Below are positions 47,089 through 54,620 of a stretch of DNA of 64,000 nucleotides, one piece after another. The notes beneath the pieces are model-generated. The model saw only the letters and a program-made list of their open reading frames with translations. It had not been told where the DNA came from and did no database searches. Source of the stretch: Amycolatopsis arida (GTDB taxonomy: Bacteria > Actinomycetota > Actinomycetes > Mycobacteriales > Pseudonocardiaceae); contig NZ_FOWW01000005.1 in the NCBI RefSeq assembly GCF_900115565.1, positions 1-64,000 on the forward strand, in the 5' to 3' direction. Each line of letters begins with the position of its first letter. Position 1 is the stretch's first letter. The translations under genes were made by a program, and so were the position numbers.

Positions 47089-47892
47089 CTATCGGCGCAG
47101 CTCGGCCACCAGCAACTTCACCAGTGCCCCGAGCCGCTGCCGCTCCGGCTGCACCGTGCGCACCCCGACCTCGGCCAGCGGCGCGGCGGTGACCGGCCCG
47201 ACGCAGGCGCACAGGACCCGACCCAGCGCCGCGACGAACTCGTCGAACCGGCCGGCCTCGCGGGCCAGTGTGAGCAGGTTCGCCGCCGCCGGCGCGCTGG
47301 TGAACGCCAGCGCGTCCACCCCGCCGGCGATCACGTCGGACACCAGCGACCGCGCCGGCCCCAGGTCGTCCGGCCACTGCCACCGGTACGGCTGCACCTC
47401 CAGCACCCGCGCCCCGCGCCGGGCCAGCGCCCCGGTGTGCTCGGGCAGCGGCGTGCCGTGCAGCTGCACCACCACGCGCCGGCCGTCCAGGTCCTCGGCA
47501 CGCAACCGGTCGAACAGCTCGGCGTTGCTCTCCCCCGGCGCCGACCACTCCTCGCGCAGCCCGTGCCCGCGCACCGCGCCCATCGCCTTCGGCCCCCGGA
47601 CGAACAGCCGCGCCGCGCTCAGGCAGTCGACCAGCGAGGCCCCCAGCCCCCAGCCGCCGGCGGCGGTCAGCCAGCCGCGGAACCCGGCACCCGTCGTGAC
47701 CGCCACCAGGTCCACCGGCGCGGCCAGCACCTCCTCGGTGGCCGCGCGCAACCGCTCGTCGCCGGCCAGCGGCACGATCCGCAGGGTCGGTGCGTGCCGC
47801 ACGGTCGCCCCGTGCCGGCGCAGCGCGTCGATGAACTCCTCCGCCCTGCGCTCGGCCGTGACGCCGATCGTGGCGCCGCTCAGCTCACCCAT
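47089..47892 (-). CDS. HemD-like uroporphyrinogen-III synthase domain protein
   Basis: 267 residues. A two-lobed HemD fold with the family segments IGVTAERRAEEFIDALRRHGA, VAVTTGAGFRGWL, FVRGPKAMGAVRGHGL and LAFTSAPAAANLLTLA. It aligns by eye with the N-terminal part of the NnaR-type protein at 54617-55717 but ends before a winged helix. It could be the true hemD product or a truncated paralogue of the regulator. The start overlaps the WYL gene stop by 8 bp. Confidence 0.82.
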   Translation of the reverse strand: MGELSGATIGVTAERRAEEFIDALRRHGATVRHAPTLRIVPLAGDERLRAATEEVLAAPVDLVAVTTGAGFRGWLTAAGGWGLGASLVDCLSAARLFVRGPKAMGAVRGHGLREEWSAPGESNAELFDRLRAEDLDGRRVVVQLHGTPLPEHTGALARRGARVLEVQPYRWQWPDDLGPARSLVSDVIAGGVDALAFTSAPAAANLLTLAREAGRFDEFVAALGRVLCACVGPVTAAPLAEVGVRTVQPERQRLGALVKLLVAELRR

Positions 47893-48853
47893 ACGTCGCC
47901 GCCATCCGTCGTGCCGCCTCGGCCACCTCCGCGCGCAGCTCGGCAGGCTCCAGCACCTCCAGCTCCGGGCCGAAGTGCAGCAGCTGGCCCAGCGCCGGCC
48001 GGCCTCGCTCCACCGGTAGTTCCACGCGCAGCCACCCGTCGTCGTCCGGCTCCCGCCCGGCCGCGCGCAGTGCCCGCGCCCCCACCGAGCCCAGGTAGAA
48101 CGGTACGAGGTCGCGTCCGAGCGGGGACAGCCGGACGACCGCGGCGCGCGGGTAGAGCCGGCGTTCGAACTGCTCGGACCACTCCCGCCAGTACGCCGCG
48201 AGATCGAAGTCCTCCGGCCGGGTGAACTCCTCGTCGAGCACGGTCAGCTCCCGGACGCGGGAGACCCGGTAGGTCCGGACCCGCCCCTCGCGCCGGGCGG
48301 CGAGGTACCAGGCGCCGCTCTTGAGCACCAGGCCCAGTGGCTCCAACATGCGCCGCACCTCACTACCGTCCCATCGGGCGTAGCGCACCGCGACCCGGCG
48401 CGCCCGCCACACGGCCTCGGCGACGGTGGCCAGGTGCGGGAGGTGCTCGATGTCGCGGTGCCAGCCGGGCACGTCGACGTGGAACCGCTCGGCGATCTGC
48501 CCGGCCCTGCCGCGCAGCTCGGCCGGCAGCGCGGCGTGCAGCTTCAGCTGCGCGGCGGCGAGCACCGTGCCCAGGCCCAGCTCGGCCGCGGCGGCGGGCA
48601 GCCCGGCCAGGGACAGCGAGCGGGCCTCCTCCTCGGTCAGCCCGGTGAGCCGGGTGCGGTAGCCGGCGACCAGCTGGTACCCGCCGGCCCGGCCGCGGTC
48701 GGCGTACACCGGGACGCCGGCGGCCGAGAGCGCCTCGATGTCCCGGTAGACGGTGCGCACGGACACCTCGAGCTCGGCCGCGAGCTCCTCGGCCGTCATC
48801 CGGCCGCGATTCTGCAGCAGCAACAGCACCGACAGCAGCCTGCTCGCGCGCAC
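47885..48853 (-). CDS. WYL-domain transcriptional regulator
   Basis: 322 residues from GTG 48853 (VRASRLLSVLLLLQ). N-terminal winged HTH of the HTH_11/DeoR type (about 1-60, MTAEELAAELEVSVRTVYRDIEALSAAGVPVYADRG), a central WYL domain (about 135-205; WYLAARREGRVRTYRVSRV) and a C-terminal WCX extension. WYL domains bind nucleic acid or ligands. The divergent DUF3224 gene 62 bp away is the likely target, a common actinobacterial pairing. It is also coupled to the HemD-like gene by the 8-bp overlap. Confidence 0.9.
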   Translation of the reverse strand: MRASRLLSVLLLLQNRGRMTAEELAAELEVSVRTVYRDIEALSAAGVPVYADRGRAGGYQLVAGYRTRLTGLTEEEARSLSLAGLPAAAAELGLGTVLAAAQLKLHAALPAELRGRAGQIAERFHVDVPGWHRDIEHLPHLATVAEAVWRARRVAVRYARWDGSEVRRMLEPLGLVLKSGAWYLAARREGRVRTYRVSRVRELTVLDEEFTRPEDFDLAAYWREWSEQFERRLYPRAAVVRLSPLGRDLVPFYLGSVGARALRAAGREPDDDGWLRVELPVERGRPALGQLLHFGPELEVLEPAELRAEVAEAARRMAATYG

Positions 48854-48915
48854 GGATCCAGTATGCCGCGAAAAACCTGACATGACCTGACAGGTATGGC
48901 GGCGAGAGTGGGGCC

Positions 48916-49314
48916 ATGAGCGAGAACACCTTCACCATGAAGAGCTGGACCGAGAACGTCGTGAGCGGGCCGGAGGACGGGCCGCGGTTCGCCCACGCCT
49001 CCGCGACGTTCGAGTACACGGGCGTCATCGAGGGCACCGGCGTGTGCGACTACCTGATGTACTACGCCGGCGAGGGCTACGTCGGCGCCGGGCAGACCTC
49101 GCCCGGGTTCGAGCGGATCGAGGGCGGCGTCGACGGGCGCAGGGGGAGCTTCGTGATCCGGCACGACGTGGGCTACGGCCCGGACGGCGTCGAGGGCACG
49201 TGGCGGGTGGTGCCCGGCTCGGGCACCGGAGAGCTCGCCGGGCTCACCGGCACCGGCACGATCGCCGGGAGCTCCGAGACGATGGCGTACACGTTCGACT
49301 ACGCACTGTCCTGA
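48916..49314 (+). CDS. DUF3224 family protein
   Basis: 132 residues. The AOC-barrel-like family shows alternating strands, with FTMKSWTENVVSGPEDGPRFAHASATFEYTG, a central SFVIRHDVGYGPDGVEGTWRVVPGSGTGELAGLTGTG, and a C-terminal AYTFDYAL. It is usually controlled by a divergent WYL or HTH regulator, as here. Function unknown, possibly ligand binding. Confidence 0.87.
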   Translation: MSENTFTMKSWTENVVSGPEDGPRFAHASATFEYTGVIEGTGVCDYLMYYAGEGYVGAGQTSPGFERIEGGVDGRRGSFVIRHDVGYGPDGVEGTWRVVPGSGTGELAGLTGTGTIAGSSETMAYTFDYALS

Positions 49315-49326
49315 GAGGAGCGCCGG

Positions 49327-50439
49327 GTGCTCGAGGTCGACCGCCAGCAGGTGATGGCCTACCGGGTGGCCACGCAGGGCCTGCTGCGCACCGCGTCCGA
49401 TCCGGCGGCCCTGCGGGTGTTCGACCTGGGCGTGCAGGACAGCACGCGGGACACGGCGCTGCTCGCGCTGGTCGCCCGGTCGCGCGCTTCGGCGTCCCTT
49501 GTGGGCGACTCTCGGTTCACCCTCGCCTGGACGCACCGGGGCGCCCCGCACTTCCACCGGTCGGCGGAGCTGCCCGGGCTCGCGGCCGCCCTCCTGCCGC
49601 TGGACGACGCCGACGCACGGGCCCGGATGGCGTGGCGGCGGCGGGACGTGGAGCAGGCCGGGATGCCGGTGACCGAGGCGATCCGGGTGACCGCGGGCGC
49701 GATCCGGGAGGTGGCCACCGCGCCGATGACCAAGGGCGCGGTGAGCGGGGCGATCAGCCCGCGACTGCCGGAGGGGCTCGTGCGGTGGTGCCGGCCGTGC
49801 GGGGTGACGCACGTGCACGAGCAGTTGATGCGACTGAGCGCGCTGCCGGCGGGGGTGGGGCTGGTGGCCGGCGCGTCACCCGCGACCCTGATGCCGCTCG
49901 ACGGCGTGCCCGGGGTGCCCGCGTCGCCGGACCTCGCGGGGGCCACCCGGATCGTGCGGCACTACCTCGCCCTGCACGGCCCGGCCACGGCGGCGGACAC
50001 GGCCGGTTTCGTCGGGACGACGGGGAAGGTGGTGGAGCGGTCGCTGTGGCCGGACGACCTGGTCGAGGTGCGGGTGGACGGCCGGCGGGCGTTCCTGCCG
50101 GCCGAGGACGCGGACCGGTTGACGAGCCCGCCGGAGCCCGCCGCGGTGCGGTTGCTGCCGCCGTGGGATCCGTTGTTGCAGGCGCGGGACCGGGCGGTGT
50201 TGGTGCCGGACAGGGCGCACCACAAGGAGGTGTGGAAGATCCTCGGCAACCCGGGCGCGCTGCTCGCGGGCGGCGAGATCGCCGGGACGTGGCGGGCGAA
50301 GGTGTCGGGGCACCGGCTGGCGCTCACGGTGAGTCCACTGTGGCCGCTGTCGCCAGCGGTGCGCGCGGCGGTGTCCGAGGAGGCCGAGCGGGTGGCCGCG
50401 GCCCGTGGCCTCGGCTTGGGGTCGGTCACGTGGAAATGA
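49327..50439 (+). CDS. Winged-helix AlkZ/YcaQ-like DNA glycosylase family protein
   Basis: 370 residues from GTG 49327, with GAGGAGCGCC just before it. Three winged-helix-like segments carry the family signature: RQQVMAYRVATQGLL at the N-terminus, DTAGFVGTTGKVVERSL in the middle and LLPPWDPLLQARDRAVLVPD in the C-terminal half. AlkZ/YcaQ enzymes unhook DNA crosslinks, for example azinomycin adducts. The catalytic QxQ/QxD residues of AlkZ are not obvious to me, so treat glycosylase activity as a family inference. It begins 12 bp after DUF3224 and is likely cotranscribed. Confidence 0.75.
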   Translation: MLEVDRQQVMAYRVATQGLLRTASDPAALRVFDLGVQDSTRDTALLALVARSRASASLVGDSRFTLAWTHRGAPHFHRSAELPGLAAALLPLDDADARARMAWRRRDVEQAGMPVTEAIRVTAGAIREVATAPMTKGAVSGAISPRLPEGLVRWCRPCGVTHVHEQLMRLSALPAGVGLVAGASPATLMPLDGVPGVPASPDLAGATRIVRHYLALHGPATAADTAGFVGTTGKVVERSLWPDDLVEVRVDGRRAFLPAEDADRLTSPPEPAAVRLLPPWDPLLQARDRAVLVPDRAHHKEVWKILGNPGALLAGGEIAGTWRAKVSGHRLALTVSPLWPLSPAVRAAVSEEAERVAAARGLGLGSVTWK

Positions 50440-51085
50440 GCCCAGCCAGCAGTTGCCGGGAAGTCCTCCGCGCTCAGCGCCTGATCGGCGAGCCGGGTGA
50501 AGTGCCGGCGGTGCCGCGTGACGGCGTCGGGGTCCTCGACGAACACCCCGACGCCGGCCGCGTCGGCGTACACCAGCGGCTCGTGCTCCGCGAACTGGAA
50601 GACGGTGAACCCCGCCGCGCCCCGTGCTGTCGCCATGGGGATCACCCGGATCGACACCCGCGGCCGGGCGGCGAGCGCGAGCAGGTGCGCGAGCTGGTCG
50701 CGGTCCGTCGGCGCGGCACGCAGGAGCGGTTCGTGGAGGAGGACGTCGAGCGCGGGGCCGTCGCGGCGGCGGAGCAGCCGTTGCCGGTTGAGCAACGGGG
50801 TGACGGCGTCGGGGTCGCGCCCCTCGGCGGCGAGCAGCGCGGTGGCGTAGTACTCGGTGCGCAGCAGCTCGGGCACGGTGGTCGTGGCGACAATCAGCAG
50901 CCGCAACGCGAGGTCCTCGTGGAACGCCAGTGCGGGGGCCGGCCGCCGGCGGAGGGTGTACCCGGGCTCGGCCGGCTCGCTCTCGCGGAGCACGCAGGCG
51001 ATGTCGGTGGCGGCCGTGGGCGCAGTACGCGAGATGGGCACGGATGTCGGTGTCGTGCTGCGCGCGCTTGCCCGACTCCAGCCGC
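50440..51085 (-). pseudogene. Decayed XRE/DUF5753 regulator
   Basis: Minus-strand remnants of an XRE-family regulator. An HTH piece RLESGKRAQHDTDIRAHLAYC (about 51020-51085) lies in one frame and the DUF5753 domain (LRTEYYATALLAAEG, LHEPLLRAAPT, VIPMATARGAAGFTVFQFAEHEPLVYAD) in another, so a frameshift lies at about 51000-51025. The N-terminal HTH helices are gone where the 21-bp repeat array begins, and the DUF5753 end has no stop but runs antisense into the AlkZ-like gene. DUF5753 regulators usually stand beside short DUF397 genes; none is seen. Confidence 0.72.
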
Positions 51086-51251
51086 GGGCCAGGGTAAACT
51101 CGCCGCCCCGAACGTAGAACTCATCGTCCTGGACGTGGAACTGGCCGACGTCGGGAACAAACACGGCGACGTGGAGGGCGGACACGCGTGCACAGCGCGC
51201 GGACACGTGTGCACAGCGGGCGGACACGTGTGCACAGCGGGCGGACACACT
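51069..51251. repeat. 21-bp periodic repeat array, site C
   Basis: About nine consecutive units of 21 bp. The left part (51069-51170) follows the intergenic pattern seen at 11.6 and 36.7 kb. The right part (about 51174-51251) consists of 3.5 much more regular copies of GGGCGGACACGTGTGCACAGC. The period equals seven codons and the minus frame stays open, so automated callers can mistake it for coding sequence. Confidence 0.8.
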
Positions 51252-51253
51252 GG

Positions 51254-51287
51254 GCCTGGGCCGGGGGGCCGGCCCCCCGGCCCAGGC
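51254..51287 (-). terminator. 34-bp perfect palindrome after the ABC permease gene
   Basis: A perfect inverted repeat without loop: arm GCCTGGGCCGGGGGGCC at 51254-51270 is followed directly by its complement at 51271-51287. It ends 3 bp from the permease stop codon, so it is probably the terminator of the transporter transcript, although there is no T run. Confidence 0.65.
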
Positions 51288-51290
51288 GGG

Positions 51291-52088
51291 TCAGGTGCGG
51301 AGGTCGCGGGTGGTGAAGGTCCACGTGCCGGCGGCGACGAGCGCCGCGGCGAGGAGGGCCAGCACGCCGGCGTCGGCCCACTGGACGCCGTGGCGCAGCG
51401 GCTCGCCGCCGATGTAGTAGTGCAGCGGCGACAGGTACCGCAGCCAGTCCACGCCCAGCTGCCCGGCGAAGGTGTTCGCCACGTACGCCGCCACGCCGAC
51501 CCCGGCGGTCACCCCGAGCGCCAGCGTCCGGCCGCCGAACGCGGCACCGACGGCCAGTGCCAGCGCGCCGAACACGACACCCAGCATCGCCGTGTTCAGG
51601 CACTGCCCGGCGAACTGCGCCACGCTCACCGACTCCAGCTCGGCGGCGCCGCGGATCCCGAGCAGGGCCAGCCACAGCACCGCGCCGATCGCGACCGCCC
51701 CGGCGGCCAGCGCCGCGAACCGCTCCAGGAAGAACCGGGCGCGGCTCACCGGGTGGGTGAGCAGTACGTCCAGGTACCCGGACTCCTCGTCGCCGGCCAC
51801 CGCCCGCGCGCCGGTCGCCGCGCCGTAGCAGATCATCAGCAACGGCACGATCAGCCCGAACACGCTCGAGCCGAGGTAGCCGGCGGCCGACGAGATGTCC
51901 TGCATCCGGAACGCCTCCCGCATCGCGGGCGAGAAGCCCGCCACCATCTCGGCCATCGCGCCGCCGCCGGCGAGCTGCGGGTAGAAGGCCGCGTAGGCCG
52001 CGGCCACGGCGGTGGTCCCGACGGTCCACCCGGCCAGCGCCCGGCGGCCGTCCCACAGCGACTTGGTGTAGACGTTACGCAACAACAC
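51291..52088 (-). CDS. ABC-2 type transporter permease
   Basis: 265 residues from GTG 52088. Six predicted membrane helices, with the ABC-2 features GDEESGYLDVLLTHPVSRARFFLERF (elbow loop) and an N-terminal KSLWDGRRALAGWT. It overlaps the ATPase gene end by 14 bp. The export substrate is unknown; the divergent MarR-like gene suggests drug or toxin efflux. Its partner ATPase appears frameshifted in this sequence. Confidence 0.88.
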   Translation of the reverse strand: MLLRNVYTKSLWDGRRALAGWTVGTTAVAAAYAAFYPQLAGGGAMAEMVAGFSPAMREAFRMQDISSAAGYLGSSVFGLIVPLLMICYGAATGARAVAGDEESGYLDVLLTHPVSRARFFLERFAALAAGAVAIGAVLWLALLGIRGAAELESVSVAQFAGQCLNTAMLGVVFGALALAVGAAFGGRTLALGVTAGVGVAAYVANTFAGQLGVDWLRYLSPLHYYIGGEPLRHGVQWADAGVLALLAAALVAAGTWTFTTRDLRT

Positions 52089-52976
52089 AGTTGTGTCCTT
52101 CGTAGTAGGTCAGGAAGAGCTCTTCCAGGTCGGGTTCCTCGCTGAGCAGGTCGACCACGGTGTGCCGGGCGACCGCCTTGAGCAGCGCGTCCGGACTGCC
52201 CACCACGCGGCAACGCAGCGTCCGCCCCTCCACCGCCACGTCGTCCACTCCGGGCACCGAGACGAACGGCTCGGCCACCACCGGCGCGGCGAAGGTGACC
52301 CGCACTTTCCGCACCGCCCGCTCACGCAAGCCGGCCACCGTGTCCAGCGCGACCAGCCGCCCTCGCGGATGATCCCGACCCGGTCGGCCACCCGCTCCAC
52401 CTCGCTCATGATGTGCGAGGACATGAACACCGTCTGTCCGGCCGCTCGCGCCTCACGCACCATCGCCAGGAACTCCTGCTGCACCAGCGGGTCGAGCCCG
52501 GACGTCGGCTCGTCGAGGATCAGCAGCTCCGGCTGGTGCGCGAACGCCTGCACCAGCCCGACCTTCTGTCGGTTGCCCTTGGACAGGCTCCCGATCCGCG
52601 CGTCGAGCTCGAGGTCCAGCCGCTCGGCCAGCTCCACGATCCGCGCCCGCGCCACCCCGCCACGCAGGTTGGCCAGGAAGGTCAGGCACTCGTCCACCCG
52701 CTGCCGGCCGTCCACCACGAAGTCCCCCGGCAGGTAGCCGACCCGACGGCGCGGCGCCGGCCCCGCGGTCCGCGGGTCCCGGCCGAGCACCATGGCCCGG
52801 CCCCCGGTGGGGCGGATCAGGTCCAGCAGCAGCCGGAGCGTGGTCGACTTGCCCGCGCCGTTCGGGCCCAGGAAGCCGAACACCTCACCCCGCTCGATGT
52901 CGAGGGTCAGCCCGACGAGTCCCCGCCGCCGGCCGTACTTCTTGCTCAGCCGGTCCAGCTCGATCACCTTGGTCAT
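52075..52976 (-). pseudogene. ABC transporter ATPase with a single-base frameshift
   Basis: From ATG 52976 the frame has a complete nucleotide-binding domain: Walker A GPNGAGKST (about 38-46), signature LSKGNRQKVG, Walker B LLILDEPTSG and HIMSEVERVADR. After DRVGIIREGG the frame leaves the family pattern, and the expected continuation LVALDTVAGLRERAVRKVRV to GHNCVVA reads in the other frame to a stop at 52075. Restoring one G in the run at 52360-52362 joins both parts into about 300 residues. It could be a sequencing error or a real mutation that removes the C-terminal domain. Confidence 0.8.
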
Positions 52977-53005
52977 GGCCGCACCATACTCAATATTCGG
53001 AACTT

Positions 53006-53036
53006 TGCGAAATCTCGGAAGTGATAGGATTTCGTT
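53006..53036. promoter_or_regulatory. Inverted repeat between ABC genes and MarR-like regulator
   Basis: GCGAAATC (53007-53014) and GATTTCGT (53028-53035) form an inverted repeat with a 13-base spacer in the 78-bp AT-richer divergent region. Centre and spacing suit a dimeric MarR-type operator that would control both directions. Confidence 0.45.
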
Positions 53037-53054
53037 AAGACCGAGGAGGACGAG

Positions 53055-53528
53055 GTGGGAGACACCCGCGAGGCCGCGGAGGACCTGGCCCTGACGCTCA
53101 CCCGCTACGGGATGCAGCGGATGACGGCGCGGGTCCTCGCGGTGCTGCTGTTCACCGACCAGGAGACGATCACGGCCGGGGAGATCGCCGAGCAGCTCGG
53201 CGCCAGCCCGGGCTCGGTGTCGGGAGCGATCAAGATGCTCACCCCCACCGGGCTGATCGAGAGGGTGCCGATGCCCGGCAGCCGCCGGGAGCACTACCGG
53301 TTCCCGGACGACGGCTGGCCGACGCTCATGTCGTCGCGGAACGCGGCCGTACGAATGATGCAGGAGACCGCCGAGCGCGGCATCGCGGCGGCCGCACCGG
53401 ACAGCCCGGCCCACCGGCGGCTTGCCGACATGCGCGACTTCCACGCGCACGTCATGCGGGAGATGCCCGCGATCATCGAGCGCTGGCACGAGCTCAAGCG
53501 CCGGCGCGACCAGGCGGCAGAGTCATGA
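53055..53528 (+). CDS. MarR/GbsR-type winged-helix regulator
   Basis: 157 residues from GTG 53055, with GAGGAGGACGAG upstream. Winged-helix domain about 20-90 with recognition segment ITAGEIAEQLGASPGSVSGAIKMLTPTGLIERVPMPGSRREHYRF; a C-terminal helical dimer arm follows. Such regulators commonly repress a divergent ABC exporter and respond to its substrate. Its stop overlaps the DUF6653-like gene by ATGA. Confidence 0.88.
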   Translation: MGDTREAAEDLALTLTRYGMQRMTARVLAVLLFTDQETITAGEIAEQLGASPGSVSGAIKMLTPTGLIERVPMPGSRREHYRFPDDGWPTLMSSRNAAVRMMQETAERGIAAAAPDSPAHRRLADMRDFHAHVMREMPAIIERWHELKRRRDQAAES

Positions 53529-53959
53529 GCAGCACACTCGCCACCCTGCGCCGCAGTGTCTTCGCTCGGCACAGCAATCCGTGGAGCGCGTGGACCCGCT
53601 GGCTGTCCGCTCCGCTGACCCTGGTTCCGGTGTGGACCCGACGGTGGCGGCACGCGGCGCCGGTCGCGCTGTGGATGGTCGCCAACGCCGTCGTCTTCCC
53701 CAAGCCGGCCGATGACTCCGCGTGGGCCACCCGGGCCATGCTCGGCGAGGAGCGGTGGATCGTCGAGCGCCCCCGGGACACCGCGATGGCCGTCAACGCG
53801 GCCTCCAGCATGGCGCTGCTCGCCGCGCTCATCGCCGCCCGCCGGCGCCGCGCCCTGCCGGCGGCCGGGGCGACCGCGGTCAGCATGGGCCTGACGATGG
53901 TCTACTGGAAGCTGATGGTCGACTCCTACGAGGCCAGCGAGGTGGCCGCCGCCGAGTAG
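53525..53959 (+). CDS. DUF6653-like membrane protein
   Basis: 144 residues from ATG 53525 in an ATGA overlap with the regulator. Pattern RHSNPWSAWTRWLSAPL, LWMVANAVVFPKPADDSAWATRAMLGEERWI is that of DUF6653; the hydrophobic parts (about 45-65, 88-106, 110-130) should be membrane helices. Role unknown. It is co-transcribed with the regulator. The end overlaps the convergent CbiX-like gene by 34 bp. Confidence 0.65.
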   Translation: MSSTLATLRRSVFARHSNPWSAWTRWLSAPLTLVPVWTRRWRHAAPVALWMVANAVVFPKPADDSAWATRAMLGEERWIVERPRDTAMAVNAASSMALLAALIAARRRRALPAAGATAVSMGLTMVYWKLMVDSYEASEVAAAE

Positions 53960-54620
53960 CGGCGCAGCACCAGGCCCACCACCTCGGCCGGAACATCGCC
54001 GCCGCACAACGGTTCCGCGACCACGTCCGCTGCCGTGGCGGCCAGCCGGTGCTGGAACAGCCCCGGCGCCAGCAGCCACGACGCCACCGCCACCCGGCCA
54101 CCGGCGACCCGTGCCGACGCGACGGCCTCGGCGATCGACGGCCGGGCGGTCGCGGCGTAGCCCACCCGCACGGGCGCGCCGAGCCGCCCGGCCAGCGCCC
54201 GCGCCACGACGTCCACATCGGACAGCGCGCGCGCGGGTCGCTGGACCCCGCCGCGGCGAGCACCACCGCGTCACCGCGCCGCAGGCCGGCCGCCACCAGC
54301 CGCCGGCGCAGCACGTCGACCAGCTCGGGCGCCGGGCCGAAGGCCTCGGTCACCACGACGTCCGGATGGCCACTCGCCGCCACCTGCTGGGGAATGTCGG
54401 TGCGCACGTGGTACCCGGCGGCGAGGAACGCCGGCACCACCACGGCGGACCCACCCAGTCCCCGCAACACCGTGGTCACGTCCGGCTGCCGCACGTCGGC
54501 GAAGGCCACTCGCACCGGCACCCCGGCCCGGCGCACCGCCGCGGCCAGTCGCCGCACCGCCTCCGCGCCGGCCGGGTCCCGCGTCCCGTGCGCGGCCAGC
54601 ACCACCGTCGCCCGCATCAC
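53926..54620 (-). pseudogene. CbiX/SirB-like sirohydrochlorin chelatase, frameshifted
   Basis: The N-terminal half from GTG 54620 or ATG 54617 reads LAAHGTRDP (metal-binding His) and VVVPAFLAAGYHVRTDIPQQV (second His). After AAAGSSDPRA the frame changes: the family-like continuation VVARALAGRLGAPVRVGYAATARPSI to VGLVLRRYS is in another frame, to a stop at 53926. The break lies in a GCGCGCGC tract at about 54224-54234, two bases out. Restored, the protein would insert iron or cobalt into sirohydrochlorin and supply siroheme for NirB. It starts at the stop of the NnaR-type gene. Confidence 0.78.

Noticed and set aside
51069-51248. Coding start of the XRE frame within the 21-bp array
   Set aside because: The repeated seven-codon peptide VSARCAH comes from non-coding repeats.
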